Below are positions 1 to 8,216 of a DNA stretch of 64,000 nt, piece after piece. The DNA lies in the NCBI RefSeq assembly GCF_014202035.1, contig NZ_JACHFR010000002.1, forward strand, positions 1-64,000, in the 5' to 3' direction. The stretch is from Treponema rectale (GTDB lineage Bacteria > Spirochaetota > Spirochaetia > Treponematales > Treponemataceae). Below the pieces are notes generated by a model. It was not told the DNA's origin. It worked only from the letters and a program-made list of their open reading frames with translations, and ran no database searches. The position numbers and the translations under genes are program-made. How positions within the stretch are numbered: the first letter of the stretch is position 1; every line of letters begins with the position of its first letter.

Positions 1-62
1 ACTTGCATGCTTAAGACGCGCCGCCAGCGTTCGTTCTGAGCCAGGATCGAACTCTCCATGAT
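1..62 (-). rRNA. rrs: 16S ribosomal RNA, 5' end only
   Basis: The reverse complement holds the universal 5' signature of bacterial 16S rRNA (AGAGTTCGATCCTGGCTCAG), followed by a stretch ending in GGCGGCGCGTCTTAAGCATG, a form common in treponemes. Aligning AGAGTT to E. coli position 8 puts the mature 5' end near base 62. Transcription runs leftward out of the window, so only about 62 nucleotides are present. The rest of the operon (tRNA spacer, 23S, 5S) is not visible. Confidence 0.97.
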
Positions 63-264
63 TATTCTAAAGCCCCGAAGGGCAAAAGATTACCATTTTA
101 ATTCTTCCCAAGCTTTCATTAAAAGAAATCTTTAGGTTTTCAGGATTTCTCCTGAAATCGTAGTTTTCTTCGCTGTGCTGACATATCACTCTTTGTCATT
201 CTACTGTTGTATTCTTTCCATCCTTAGTGCTTTCAAAAAGCTGTTCAGCTGTTGTTGCTGAGTG
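63..264 (-). other. 16S rRNA leader (5' external transcribed spacer)
   Basis: About 200 nucleotides separate the predicted transcription start from the mature 16S end. On the minus strand two tight hairpins are visible. One is an 8-bp stem capped by GAAA (bases 138-157). The other is a 4-bp GCCC/GGGC stem capped by the stable UUCG tetraloop, just upstream of the 16S 5' end (about 72-83). These could help processing or antitermination. I see only a loose boxA-like stretch (GCTTTTTGAAA, near 236-246), so antitermination is not established. Confidence 0.6.
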
Positions 265-270
265 ATGAAG

Positions 271-299
271 AATATATATCCGATTCGATTTTATGTCAA
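271..299 (-). promoter_or_regulatory. rRNA operon sigma-70 promoter
   Basis: On the minus strand a perfect -35 hexamer TTGACA (294-299) is separated by exactly 17 bp from a TATATT -10 hexamer (271-276). Transcription should start near 264. The bases just upstream (301-360) are almost pure A/T with long A and T tracts, as expected of an UP element contacting the RNA polymerase alpha subunit. This is the strongest promoter by eye in the window, fitting an rRNA operon. Confidence 0.85.
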
Positions 300-430
300 C
301 AACTTTTTAAATTTTTTTTGAAATTTTTTGATTTTTTTTATTTTTCTTCAAAAAGCCTTTATTTATGCGGGTTTCAGGCTTTTTCAGTACTGAAAAAAAA
401 ATATAGAAATGTTATTTTTCTGCATTTTTT
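300..430. other. AT-rich non-coding spacer with A/T tracts
   Basis: A very AT-rich stretch with repeated T runs (for example 312-352) lies between the rRNA promoter and the GC-rich island. A 60-codon open frame crosses it, but the translation is low-complexity Phe/Leu/Lys with no Shine-Dalgarno site, so I do not call a gene. The likely role is UP element and bent DNA for the rRNA promoter. Confidence 0.5.
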
Positions 431-445
431 TTGACTTTTTTTATG

Positions 446-535
446 CCAGCCCTGATTGGAGGGGGCGCAAAGCGCGTCCGGAGCACCTGCTGCGCAGGAC
501 CGGCCGGGAGGGAAAGCCCCAGAAAGCAGGTTATT
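446..535. repeat. GC-rich island of nested palindromes
   Basis: An abrupt GC-rich block of about 90 bases sits between AT-rich DNA and the MATE gene. It contains a GCGC-AAA-GCGC stem (465-475), a CCTGC-TGC-GCAGG stem (486-498) flanked by CCGG on both sides, and a GGGAGGG / GCCCC pair further on. Base composition differs sharply from everything nearby. A dispersed palindromic repeat (REP-like) or a structured RNA are both possible; no second copy lies in this window. Confidence 0.5.
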
Positions 536-548
536 TTAGAAATGCTGC

Positions 549-577
549 TTCAAATGATTTGTACAAAACTGTATAAC
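549..577 (+). promoter_or_regulatory. Promoter of the MATE transporter gene, apparently leaderless
   Basis: TTCAAA (549-554), a 17-bp spacer and TATAAC (572-577) are followed by only six bases before ATG at 584. Transcription should therefore start at or beside the start codon. No Shine-Dalgarno sequence precedes the ATG. The -35 matches the consensus at four of six bases and the -10 at five of six. Confidence 0.5.
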
Positions 578-583
578 GTTGCC

Positions 584-2017
584 ATGAAAAATCAAATCGA
601 ACTTACAAATGGTTCTCTATATAGAAACATTCTGCTTTTCAGTATTCCTCTCATGATTACAAATCTGCTGCAGGTGCTTTTTAATATGGCGGATGTAATC
701 GTTGCGGGTCGGTTTGCAGGTAAACTTGCTCTTGCCAGCGTAGGTTCTACTTCCATGCTGATTTTTCTTTTTACAGGTTTTCTTATAGGACTTGGAAGCG
801 GCATCAACGTACTGTCTGCATTTTTTCTTGGAAGCCGTAATCAGAAGCTGCTTGATGAAACCGTTCAGACTTCATTCTGGTTCAGTATTCTCTGGGGGTG
901 TATTTTCTTTGCATCCGGTTTTTTACTGGCAAAACCCGTCCTGATACTGATGCAGACCAGGGTAGAGCTTCTTGAAAATGCCGTCCTGTACTTCAGAATT
1001 TATATGTTTGCAGTTCCTGCTGCCGCGGTATACAACTTTGGTTCCGGGATACTGACTTCCGGGGGTGATACTAAAAGACCTCTCATAATACTTTCATGCG
1101 CCGGGGTGCTGAACGTAATCCTCAACCTGATTTTTGTAATTGTGCTTAAGCTTTCTGTTGCCGGTGTTGCGCTGGCAACGGTGATTTCTCAATATGTCAG
1201 TGCGGTTCTTGTCATTTCTGTTCTTAAAAAAGGCATTGTATTTCAGAAAAATGGGGACAAAATTCCTGACCGTAAGACCAGATTTTCAGAAAATGCCGGA
1301 ACTGATGAAAACTTCTCGGGAGAACAGACGGAATTCAGCGGAAAAATCAGGCTAAACCCCGCTCAGTTTTATCTTTCAAGAAATATTTTTTTTAAGCTTA
1401 TGAAACTGGGGATTCCGGCGGGATTTCAAAATGCAGTTTTTTACGTTGCAAATATTTTTATTCAGACAGGGGTCAACCATTTCGATGCGGCTGTTGTTGC
1501 AGGATGTGCAGCTTCTCATAATGCTGAAAGCATTACTTTTGACTGCATGGCAGCTTTTTATACGGCAGGGGCAAGCTTTGTCGGACAGAATTTCGGTGCG
1601 CAGAAAAAAGACAGGATATTAAAAAGTTATCTTATCAGCACCGGATATGCAGCGGCTGTAAGTCTGATTTTCGGTGGTCTTTTCCTGGCATTCGGAAGGG
1701 AATTCATAGGACTTTTCAACAGTAATGCAGAGGTTATTGAAGGAGGATATACAAGGCTGGTCATAATGGCCCTTTCCATGTGGATTTCTGCTCCAATGGA
1801 TGCAACGACTTCTGCTTCCAGGGGGCTCGGGAAAACTGCAGTTCCTTCCGTCATAATAATTCTTGGCAGCTGCGTTTTCAGGATTTTCTGGATATACACG
1901 ATTTTTAAACATTTTATGACTATAAAATCCCTGTTCCTGCTGTTTCCTATAAGCTGGGGAATTACGGCTATAGCCGAAGTAATTTATTTTATAAAAATTT
2001 ACAGAAAATGCTGCTGA
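584..2017 (+). CDS. MATE family multidrug/Na+ efflux transporter
   Basis: A polytopic inner-membrane protein of 477 residues. It starts with a typical MATE N-terminus (ELTNGSLYRNILLFSIPLM) and repeats a related segment in the second half (KLMKLGIPAGFQNAVFY), as expected from the two six-helix bundles of the family. Family members export cationic drugs or metabolites in exchange for Na+ or H+; the substrate here is unknown. A hydrophilic insert of about 45 residues, rich in Glu, Asp and Lys, sits between the two halves and is longer than usual. The reading frame is open upstream to 431, but that extension is encoded by the GC-rich palindromic island and does not resemble a MATE N-terminus, so I start at ATG 584, directly behind a -10 box. 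Confidence 0.9.
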   Translation: MKNQIELTNGSLYRNILLFSIPLMITNLLQVLFNMADVIVAGRFAGKLALASVGSTSMLIFLFTGFLIGLGSGINVLSAFFLGSRNQKLLDETVQTSFWFSILWGCIFFASGFLLAKPVLILMQTRVELLENAVLYFRIYMFAVPAAAVYNFGSGILTSGGDTKRPLIILSCAGVLNVILNLIFVIVLKLSVAGVALATVISQYVSAVLVISVLKKGIVFQKNGDKIPDRKTRFSENAGTDENFSGEQTEFSGKIRLNPAQFYLSRNIFFKLMKLGIPAGFQNAVFYVANIFIQTGVNHFDAAVVAGCAASHNAESITFDCMAAFYTAGASFVGQNFGAQKKDRILKSYLISTGYAAAVSLIFGGLFLAFGREFIGLFNSNAEVIEGGYTRLVIMALSMWISAPMDATTSASRGLGKTAVPSVIIILGSCVFRIFWIYTIFKHFMTIKSLFLLFPISWGITAIAEVIYFIKIYRKCC

Positions 2018-2131
2018 TTTGTGGGGATTTTGAAAATTCAGTGAAAATATATATACAGGAAAATAAAACTCTGGCGCCGGGTAATTTTTCTAAAATTCTA
2101 AATGTGCTGCATTTGCGGCAGAGGGTATATT

Positions 2132-2614
2132 ATGAATGCACTGAATCAAATTATTTTAGAAGGAAACGTATGCAGACAGCCTGAAAAGCGTACTTTTGAC
2201 GGGAATTTCAGAGTCTGTACGGTACCGATTGCCGTGAGCCGCCGATTTAAAAACCGGGAAGGGAAAAATGACGAAGAAGTTTCTTACTTCGAAATTGACA
2301 CTTACGGAAATCTGGCTGATGCCTGTGAAAAGTGGTGTCCGACAGGAAGAGGAATAAGGGTTGTCGGCCGTCTTAAGCAGGACAGATGGACAGGAGATGA
2401 CGGTAAAAAAAACAGCAGGATTAAGGTAATAGCAGAACATATTGAGTTTAAGTACTTTAACAAAAAAGATGCCGACGGTAATGAAGAACCGGTACAGGAA
2501 ACTGCGGATAATGTTGAACTTCCAGGCCCTACAAAAAAACAGAAACTTGCCATGCTTGCAGAAGCTGCGCAGGCCACTCAAAAAGATCAGGAATCAGGAG
2601 AATTAGCATTCTGA
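2132..2614 (+). CDS. ssb: Single-stranded DNA-binding protein
   Basis: A 160-residue SSB-type OB-fold protein that coats single-stranded DNA during replication and repair. It shows the usual opening (NQIILEGNVCRQPE), the Phe/aromatic-rich core ending at GRGIRVVGRLKQDRW, and a flexible C-terminal tail. The tail ends in Gly-Glu-Leu-Ala-Phe, not the usual acidic DDDIPF-type tip, so partner docking may differ. The start at 2132 follows a GAGGG Shine-Dalgarno site; an in-frame ATG at 2102 adds a Cys-rich stretch that is not SSB-like. It stands alone, without rpsF or rpsR, so it may be one of several SSB paralogues. Confidence 0.88.
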   Translation: MNALNQIILEGNVCRQPEKRTFDGNFRVCTVPIAVSRRFKNREGKNDEEVSYFEIDTYGNLADACEKWCPTGRGIRVVGRLKQDRWTGDDGKKNSRIKVIAEHIEFKYFNKKDADGNEEPVQETADNVELPGPTKKQKLAMLAEAAQATQKDQESGELAF

Positions 2615-2663
2615 GTCTGCCTGACAAAAAATCCAACATTTAGTTTCTAACTGGAGTCAAATT

Positions 2664-3575
2664 ATGAAAAACTCAAGATTTATAAAATCCATGACTCTTG
2701 CAGTCATGGCATGCGGAGGCATGGTTATTACCGGCTGCAATGAGCCTGAATCAAAAGAACAGCCTGAATTGTTTGAAAAATGCACTCTTCCTGAAAATAT
2801 TGGAGACAACCCTTTCAGAGACCTGATTTTTGAAGACAATGCTACCCGCTTTGTTTTTTACGAAGACACGGCACTCATTTACAAAAATCTAAAAGAAGAC
2901 GGATCGGAAGAAAATGAAGGAACAGACAACTGGCAGCCTTCTGCACGATACAGATACAGCTACAACACATTGAAAAATCAGCTCTATATGTCAGGCATAG
3001 GTTTCTTTAAAAGCGGAACTGAATGCTGCACACCTTCTGAATACTACAAAGACTGTATCGGTATTTACAAATCCCTTTTTGGAACAGAAGACATTCCTGA
3101 CACTGCAAAAGACTATATCAGGAAAATTTCAGAAAAAGAGTTTTCAACCTGCCTGACTTTTGAATACGAAGAAGAAGGCGAATCCCTGACATTGAGTTAT
3201 GTTCCGTCCTGCAGGTTCAGGACTTCTAAAAGCGACAACTACTACGGTTCTGATGACAGCTTCATCTATGATTTTTACGGAAATAAGTTTTCGTTTGTAG
3301 AAAAAAAATCAAAACATAAATACATCTTTGTTCCGGAATTCAACGAAACCAATTTTTCAGGACTGCTGCTTGATCATAAAACCTATCTGCCTGAAGGTAC
3401 GGTAAGCGGTAAGTATTCATCTGTCATAACCTCTTCTGAGGGAAGATTTAAAGAGGGGTATACGGTTTTTACCTTTACGGAAGTACCGGAAATACTGAAA
3501 GAAATCTCGGGAAAGAAAATCAAGCTGAATTTTTTCTGCGGCAAAAAACTTGTGCTGACAAAAATATCTGAATAA
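2664..3575 (+). CDS. Putative lipoprotein of unknown function
   Basis: 303 residues with a classic lipoprotein signal: charged start (MKNSRFIK), hydrophobic stretch, and lipobox Ile-Thr-Gly-Cys near residue 25. The mature part is acidic and rich in Tyr, Phe and Ser, with no motif I recognise. The clean GGAG Shine-Dalgarno site seven bases before ATG and the lipobox support a real gene. It is followed by a long hairpin before a convergent gene. The function is unknown; surface or periplasmic location is inferred from the signal. Confidence 0.8.
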   Translation: MKNSRFIKSMTLAVMACGGMVITGCNEPESKEQPELFEKCTLPENIGDNPFRDLIFEDNATRFVFYEDTALIYKNLKEDGSEENEGTDNWQPSARYRYSYNTLKNQLYMSGIGFFKSGTECCTPSEYYKDCIGIYKSLFGTEDIPDTAKDYIRKISEKEFSTCLTFEYEEEGESLTLSYVPSCRFRTSKSDNYYGSDDSFIYDFYGNKFSFVEKKSKHKYIFVPEFNETNFSGLLLDHKTYLPEGTVSGKYSSVITSSEGRFKEGYTVFTFTEVPEILKEISGKKIKLNFFCGKKLVLTKISE

Positions 3576-3584
3576 AAAAAACAG

Positions 3585-3654
3585 CTGCGTTGAAGTACAT
3601 CCCCTGAAATAAATCCCTGTTTATTCAAATTCGGGAGATGTACTTCATACGCAG
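3585..3654. terminator. Long hairpin between convergent genes, probable bidirectional terminator
   Basis: The arm at 3585-3604 is almost perfectly complementary to 3633-3654 (CTGCGT, then TGAAGTACATC). The intervening bases continue the stem (TGAAATAAA against TTTATTCA) down to a six-base loop. The whole 70-bp unit is one near-continuous hairpin between the stop codons of two convergent genes. A-rich sequence to its left supplies a U-tract for the minus-strand transcript. The length is unusual for a simple terminator. Confidence 0.65.
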
Positions 3655-3688
3655 TACCTGTTAAGCAACAACTTTTATGAAGTCAGAA

Positions 3689-5962
3689 TTATCTGCGTCC
3701 TGTTTTTCTTTTCGGACTGCGCTTCTGAGAATGTTTTACCCCGGATTTTTCTTCCTGTTCTTTACGGGCTGCGCTCTGCTGAAATGCTTCTATCTTTTCA
3801 GGATCATAGAAACCGTCTTTCCAGTTGAATCTTGAAGCCCCCTGTACAGGCTGATGATTATTAATAAGCGAGATAAGAGTTTTAACATCACTTCTTGTTA
3901 CGCGGGTTTTTGAAAAGTCGATAAGCTGACGGGACCAGCCCTTATTCTTCAGCGAAACCATTTTATCTACGATACTGTACGGAGATTCAGGCATAACGAA
4001 AGAACCGTCCGGTGTAGAATTAACCTTGAATGTCATCCGTTCCTTATCTGAAAAATATGTGAAGTCATAAGATTCAGGAAGCTTAAACCTGAGCCTGAAC
4101 AAAGCAGGATAAGAGAATACAGAAACCAGAACACGGCTTCTCTCCGAAGAAGATTCAAAAATACGTTCCAGATTCCGTTCAGAATTTTCTATCGGAGTCT
4201 GCAGTGCCATTACATTCTGATTTTCGAGGAAACTTACAGCCCAGCGGTTAAACGTATACAGATACGGGCCTGCAATTACATTTACCTTCTTACCGCGAAG
4301 CATGGCCAGATGAGCAAGATTATTTGCAATAAATGCCGTATACCCCTTTTCTATAAGGAGATCCAGCGTCTGGCGGAGTTTTGCTTCCGTTCCTGCAGGC
4401 ACAAAAGGATCAAGACTTATCACCACCATTTTCTTACTGAACGGAAGTACCGGCTTTTCAGCACTGTCTTTTTTGAGAAGGTCATATTCAGTATCAGAGT
4501 TAAGTTCAAGTATATATTTTACAGGATGAAGGGCCTGCACTACATGAGCATCTGCTACCGTAGAAACCTGAACATATATTCCTTCCGGAAACCAGTTCAG
4601 TTCATTTTTTGCCAGAGGCGTAAGATCAAGAACAGGCAGACGTTCCGGACCGGGCTGTTTTCTGAAACCTGTGAGATCTACAGGCAGAACCCTCTTGTAC
4701 CTCTTTGACATGGATTTCGTCTGAAGAAGATACACACTGTCCCCCTGATTAAATCCCAGAGGAATATCTATCCAGCGGTTACCCTTTTCGTCAGTCGTAA
4801 TTACCCGGACTTTATGACTTGCACGTCCGGTATCATCTTTTTTATGAAGCCTTATACTGTCTCCTGCATCAGGATCATAAGAACCGCCTTTTATTACAGC
4901 CATCTGAATGAAATTTGCCTTACGTTCTTCTTCTGTTTTAGGTTCCGGTCTTCCGGCTTCAGAAATCTTGCGCTCACTTTCAGAAGATTCACGGACAGAT
5001 GCGATTTTTCCGAGATAAATACCTGTTCCGCCAGCCTGTTTAGGATTAAGTATTTTTGCTCCGGCGTTATCTACACCTTCTCCAATATCCTTAAAGCCAT
5101 ACCAGTAATCTGTTTTTGAACGGGCAAAATCCGTACTTAAAATACGCTTTCCTTCTGCAATAACACCCTTACGGTCTTCTTTATAATGATCCATGACGAA
5201 TCTGTAAGCGGCCGTTACGGCACCTACATATTCTGCACTTTTCATACGGCCTTCAATCTTAAAGCTGTCTACCCCGGCCTCCATGAGTTCAGGAATATGA
5301 TCTATAAGCTGAAGGTCACACGGGCTGAAATAATAACCGCTGCTTACTGACCCCGGAATTTCTGCATTGTAAAGACGACGGCATGCCTGAGTACACATAC
5401 CGCGGTTTGCACTTTTTCCGCCGAGATAACTTGAAAAAAGACAGAGCCCGCTTTCACTGACACAGAGAGCTCCGTGAACGAACATTTCTATCTCTGCATT
5501 CGTGTTTGCCTTTATGTTTTTTATTTCTTCCAGTCCCAGTTCACGTGCAACTACTACACGCTTAAGCCCCTGTTTGCACAAAAGGTTTGCAGCTGCTGCA
5601 CTGGCAACATTCATCTGAGTTGAAGCATGAAGTTCCAGATCCGGAGCAAATTCCTGACACATGCGGATAACACCAAAATCCTGCACTATAAGTCCGTCCG
5701 GCTTTATTTTATTAAGATAATTCAAAAAACGATAAAGCCGCTCTGTCTCTGATTCCTCACAGACTGTATTTACAGTTACATAAATCTTCTTTCCCATCTT
5801 GTGAAGGCTGTTAACCGCACCTTCAAACTGATTCCATGCAAAATTTGAGGAACGAAGCCTTGCATTAAAACTTTTAAGTCCTAAATAAACTGCATCGGCA
5901 CCTTCACCGATTGCTGCATCTAATGCTTCCGGATTTCCGGCTGGAGCTAATAATTCTGACAT
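3689..5962 (-). CDS. Peptidase U32 family protein
   Basis: 757 residues. The N-terminal half is a U32 TIM-barrel domain opening with ELLAPAGNPEALDAAI; around residues 165-200 it carries the U32 signature with FVHGALC, then SGLC and GMCTQACRRLY, whose cysteines are conserved. The C-terminal half is the longer accessory region found in bacterial members, ending in a basic Lys/Arg tail. Once called collagenases, members such as E. coli RlhA and TrhP act in hydroxylation of 23S rRNA and tRNA; which role applies here is not clear. I choose ATG 5962 over the frame start at 5971 because it lies seven bases after an extended -10 box and matches the family N-terminus. Confidence 0.87.
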   Translation of the reverse strand: MSELLAPAGNPEALDAAIGEGADAVYLGLKSFNARLRSSNFAWNQFEGAVNSLHKMGKKIYVTVNTVCEESETERLYRFLNYLNKIKPDGLIVQDFGVIRMCQEFAPDLELHASTQMNVASAAAANLLCKQGLKRVVVARELGLEEIKNIKANTNAEIEMFVHGALCVSESGLCLFSSYLGGKSANRGMCTQACRRLYNAEIPGSVSSGYYFSPCDLQLIDHIPELMEAGVDSFKIEGRMKSAEYVGAVTAAYRFVMDHYKEDRKGVIAEGKRILSTDFARSKTDYWYGFKDIGEGVDNAGAKILNPKQAGGTGIYLGKIASVRESSESERKISEAGRPEPKTEEERKANFIQMAVIKGGSYDPDAGDSIRLHKKDDTGRASHKVRVITTDEKGNRWIDIPLGFNQGDSVYLLQTKSMSKRYKRVLPVDLTGFRKQPGPERLPVLDLTPLAKNELNWFPEGIYVQVSTVADAHVVQALHPVKYILELNSDTEYDLLKKDSAEKPVLPFSKKMVVISLDPFVPAGTEAKLRQTLDLLIEKGYTAFIANNLAHLAMLRGKKVNVIAGPYLYTFNRWAVSFLENQNVMALQTPIENSERNLERIFESSSERSRVLVSVFSYPALFRLRFKLPESYDFTYFSDKERMTFKVNSTPDGSFVMPESPYSIVDKMVSLKNKGWSRQLIDFSKTRVTRSDVKTLISLINNHQPVQGASRFNWKDGFYDPEKIEAFQQSAARKEQEEKSGVKHSQKRSPKRKTGRR

Positions 5963-5969
5963 AAGATAC

Positions 5970-5978
5970 ATTGTATCA
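5970..5978 (-). promoter_or_regulatory. Extended -10 promoter of the U32 gene, apparently leaderless
   Basis: On the minus strand TGA-TACAAT (TACAAT at 5970-5975) forms an extended -10 element, and the ATG follows after seven bases. No convincing -35 is present, which extended -10 promoters tolerate. No Shine-Dalgarno site can fit in such a leader. Confidence 0.5.
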
Positions 5979-6079
5979 CATATTTTTTTGTTTAAGAAGA
6001 GATGATGTAAAAGTCAGAATTAAATGAACGGCTGTTTTCTGCACTGCTGCACGTACTTTCAAAACTCACGTAATTTTTA

Positions 6080-6085
6080 TATAGT
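6080..6085 (+). promoter_or_regulatory. -10 box of the hypothetical gene at 6093, apparently leaderless
   Basis: TATAGT (five of six consensus bases) ends seven bases before ATG 6093. A weak TTTCAA lies 17 bp upstream (6057-6062). There is no Shine-Dalgarno sequence. The start of transcription should fall on or beside the start codon. Confidence 0.4.
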
Positions 6086-6092
6086 ATCAGAT

Positions 6093-7619
6093 ATGAGCAG
6101 TTTCTTTTCTAATTTGTTCGCCTCTCTTTTTGGAGGAAATGATCCTGAAGCGCAGAAGAAGCGTATTCTCAAAAACATTGCAAAAAACCTTCAGAAAACA
6201 AAATTCCGTTTTTACAAATCCGGCAGTCATGAAGCAGAACCGGGACTTGCAAAATTCTTTTATGACATTTATAAAACCCTGTCCAACGCACAGAAAGCTT
6301 TTCAGGAAACAAATCCAAATGCACTGAAAAACGTTGTCATCAACTCCATGCTTTCTGACAATCAGAAGCAGATTATTGACAATCTTACGGAAGATGCAAT
6401 AAATGACCTGGGCAAAAAAATGCCTCTTAAAGAACTTTCTGAAAAAGTAAAGAAAGACATTGAATCTTTTAATTCAGAATTTGACAACACAAAACTTACA
6501 AAAATCGATACACTTTATACAAAACTTATCGTAATGATGAATCTCTGTACTTACGACTACTATTTCATCATTAAAAAATTTGACAGCAGCTTCAAGGAAC
6601 ATAATTTTTCTGCACAGCCAAGATTTCAGGCAATCAACAGTTCCTATATCGCAGAAGACCTTAAAAACTTTATTGATGTCGCGTGGGGAATTCCTTTTGA
6701 CGCAGACTGGGATGATGTCTTTAAGCTTTTAAAATTTATAAAAGGCACGGATATCATAGCTCCGAACCTCTGGCGCCGTATTCTTGCAAAAATCCGCACT
6801 ATAAAAGACAAGCATGTTTTTGAAATGATGATTCAGCTCATTTCTTCAAATCCTGCTTATAAAGACACTTATAAAACTGAAGACCTGCATATTGCCGACG
6901 ATTATCTTTCACAGATACGCAAACAGTCTGACGCTGCCCTGGATGCAATAAAAAAAAGACAGGCTGCAAGTAAGGTTGATTCACTTCTTTCTCAGGTTTT
7001 TGGAACAAATGCAATTCCTAAACTGAAGAACTACAACGATTCAAACTGTGATATTCTTGAACGCAAGGGAATCGGATCGTATCTTTATGCTACTCCCCTC
7101 AGTTATCTGAAGCAGTTCCTTCTTGAATACACAAAAAAAGAAGTGCGGGAAATCTCTGACATCCTTGTAATCCGCGGTGAATGGTCTAACCAGCAGATGA
7201 GCACACCTATGAGTGAAGCTTTTCATCAGCTTCTGGAACTTAATGAAAAAATAACTGTTCTAGACAACCACATGGGAGAAAATTCAGACTGGGGTATAAA
7301 AATAAAAACCCATCTTCCCCGTGCAGACCGTGACCGGGATTCGAAAGGAATAATCCAGACTACACTTAAAGATGCCAATAACATGGCAGCTCAATGCATA
7401 ATTTCTGCCGTACAGAATTTTGTAATCTTTGACCGCAATCTTAAAATGCTTCTGGAAGATTTTGTAAAAATGCCGAGAAGTGAACTTCTTCTTAACTGGA
7501 AAGATCTGGATCACTTTGCAGAAGGTCGTCTCAAGCAAATGTGCGTTGATGTATACAAAAAAATATTCGGGTTCGTGCAGCTCATGCAGAACTTTCAGGT
7601 AAAAGTAGAGGAAGATTAA
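6093..7619 (+). CDS. Conserved-looking hypothetical protein, soluble, about 508 residues
   Basis: I do not recognise this protein. It is Lys/Asp-rich and predicted mostly helical, without signal peptide or clear membrane segment, so probably cytoplasmic; the first dozen residues (SSFFSNLFASLFGG) are a hydrophobic, amphipathic stretch. No catalytic motif is evident. An upstream in-frame ATG at 6024 adds a Cys-rich tail that looks like non-coding DNA, while ATG 6093 sits directly behind a -10 box. A thioesterase gene begins one base after its stop, so the two are probably cotranscribed. Steady codon use over the full length supports a real gene. Confidence 0.72.
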   Translation: MSSFFSNLFASLFGGNDPEAQKKRILKNIAKNLQKTKFRFYKSGSHEAEPGLAKFFYDIYKTLSNAQKAFQETNPNALKNVVINSMLSDNQKQIIDNLTEDAINDLGKKMPLKELSEKVKKDIESFNSEFDNTKLTKIDTLYTKLIVMMNLCTYDYYFIIKKFDSSFKEHNFSAQPRFQAINSSYIAEDLKNFIDVAWGIPFDADWDDVFKLLKFIKGTDIIAPNLWRRILAKIRTIKDKHVFEMMIQLISSNPAYKDTYKTEDLHIADDYLSQIRKQSDAALDAIKKRQAASKVDSLLSQVFGTNAIPKLKNYNDSNCDILERKGIGSYLYATPLSYLKQFLLEYTKKEVREISDILVIRGEWSNQQMSTPMSEAFHQLLELNEKITVLDNHMGENSDWGIKIKTHLPRADRDRDSKGIIQTTLKDANNMAAQCIISAVQNFVIFDRNLKMLLEDFVKMPRSELLLNWKDLDHFAEGRLKQMCVDVYKKIFGFVQLMQNFQVKVEED

Positions 7620-7620
7620 A

Positions 7621-8016
7621 ATGAAGTGTTCCAGCTTTCTTACAGTCCGTTCATATGAATGCGACAGCTACTCCCACGTTAATAATGCCGTATATCTTAA
7701 TTATCTTGAGTTTGCAAGAATGGACTATCTTAATCAGATAGGCTTCCCTTACAATGATGTTGTAAAAGCCGGATACTTTCTTTATGTAACTCATGTGGAC
7801 ATTCATTACAAAGCATCCGCATTTCTTAACGATAAAATAATTATAGAAACAACTCCCGTAAAACTTGGCGCTGTCAGCGGAACCCTGCACCAGATTATCC
7901 GTAAGGAAGACGGAACTGTATGTGCAGAAGCTGATGTAACATGGGCAAGCGTAAAGAACGGAGGAATTCCTGCTAAATTACCGAAAGAATTTCTTGTAGA
8001 AGGATTAAAGCCCTGA
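7621..8016 (+). CDS. Hotdog-fold acyl-CoA thioesterase (YbgC / 4-hydroxybenzoyl-CoA thioesterase type)
   Basis: 131 residues, the usual length of single-domain hotdog thioesterases. The active-site loop reads ECDSYSHVNNAVYLNYLEFAR, with the family pattern D-x(3)-H-V-N-N followed by Y-L-x-Y-x-E-x-A-R; the Asp and Glu are the expected catalytic groups. Such enzymes hydrolyse acyl-CoA or acyl-ACP thioesters; the chain preference cannot be read from sequence. The ATG is one base after the previous stop, with an AGAGGA Shine-Dalgarno site inside the end of that gene, so translation is probably coupled. Confidence 0.87.
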   Translation: MKCSSFLTVRSYECDSYSHVNNAVYLNYLEFARMDYLNQIGFPYNDVVKAGYFLYVTHVDIHYKASAFLNDKIIIETTPVKLGAVSGTLHQIIRKEDGTVCAEADVTWASVKNGGIPAKLPKEFLVEGLKP

Positions 8017-8018
8017 TT

Positions 8019-8216
8019 TTAACGCAAAACTGAATCAACAAGTCGTTTGAATTCAGGATCTATGTTTATAAAATCTGAATGAAAGTTTTGATTAATAGAT
8101 GCAATGCCGTCCTTGTTTTCGATAATGGCGGCATTTTTTATTTCCAATGCCTTGCTTAAAAGACCATGTGAAGAGTTTTTTGAATTCATAGTTTTTAAAT
8201 CCTTATTTTCTGTCAT
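8019..8216 (-). CDS. Small hypothetical protein, 65 residues
   Basis: A short hydrophilic protein (MTENKDLKTMNSKNSS... ending in FKRLVDSVLR) with no known motif. Its ATG overlaps the stop of the upstream membrane-protein gene in an ATGA arrangement, the usual sign of translational coupling, and its stop lies two bases from a convergent gene. It could be a partner or regulator of the membrane protein. The short length keeps confidence moderate. Confidence 0.55.
   Translation of the reverse strand: MTENKDLKTMNSKNSSHGLLSKALEIKNAAIIENKDGIASINQNFHSDFINIDPEFKRLVDSVLR

Noticed and set aside
252-434. Plus-strand 60-codon open frame in the rRNA upstream region
   Set aside because: It crosses the rRNA promoter and A/T tracts. 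The product is low-complexity Phe/Leu/Lys and there is no ribosome site.
431-583. N-terminal extension of the MATE protein
   Set aside because: It is encoded by the GC-rich palindromic island, does not resemble MATE sequences, and lies upstream of the promoter placed just before ATG 584.
4310-4708. Plus-strand 132-codon open frame inside the U32 gene
   Set aside because: It is the antisense shadow of a strongly supported gene, with Cys/Arg/Phe-rich random composition.
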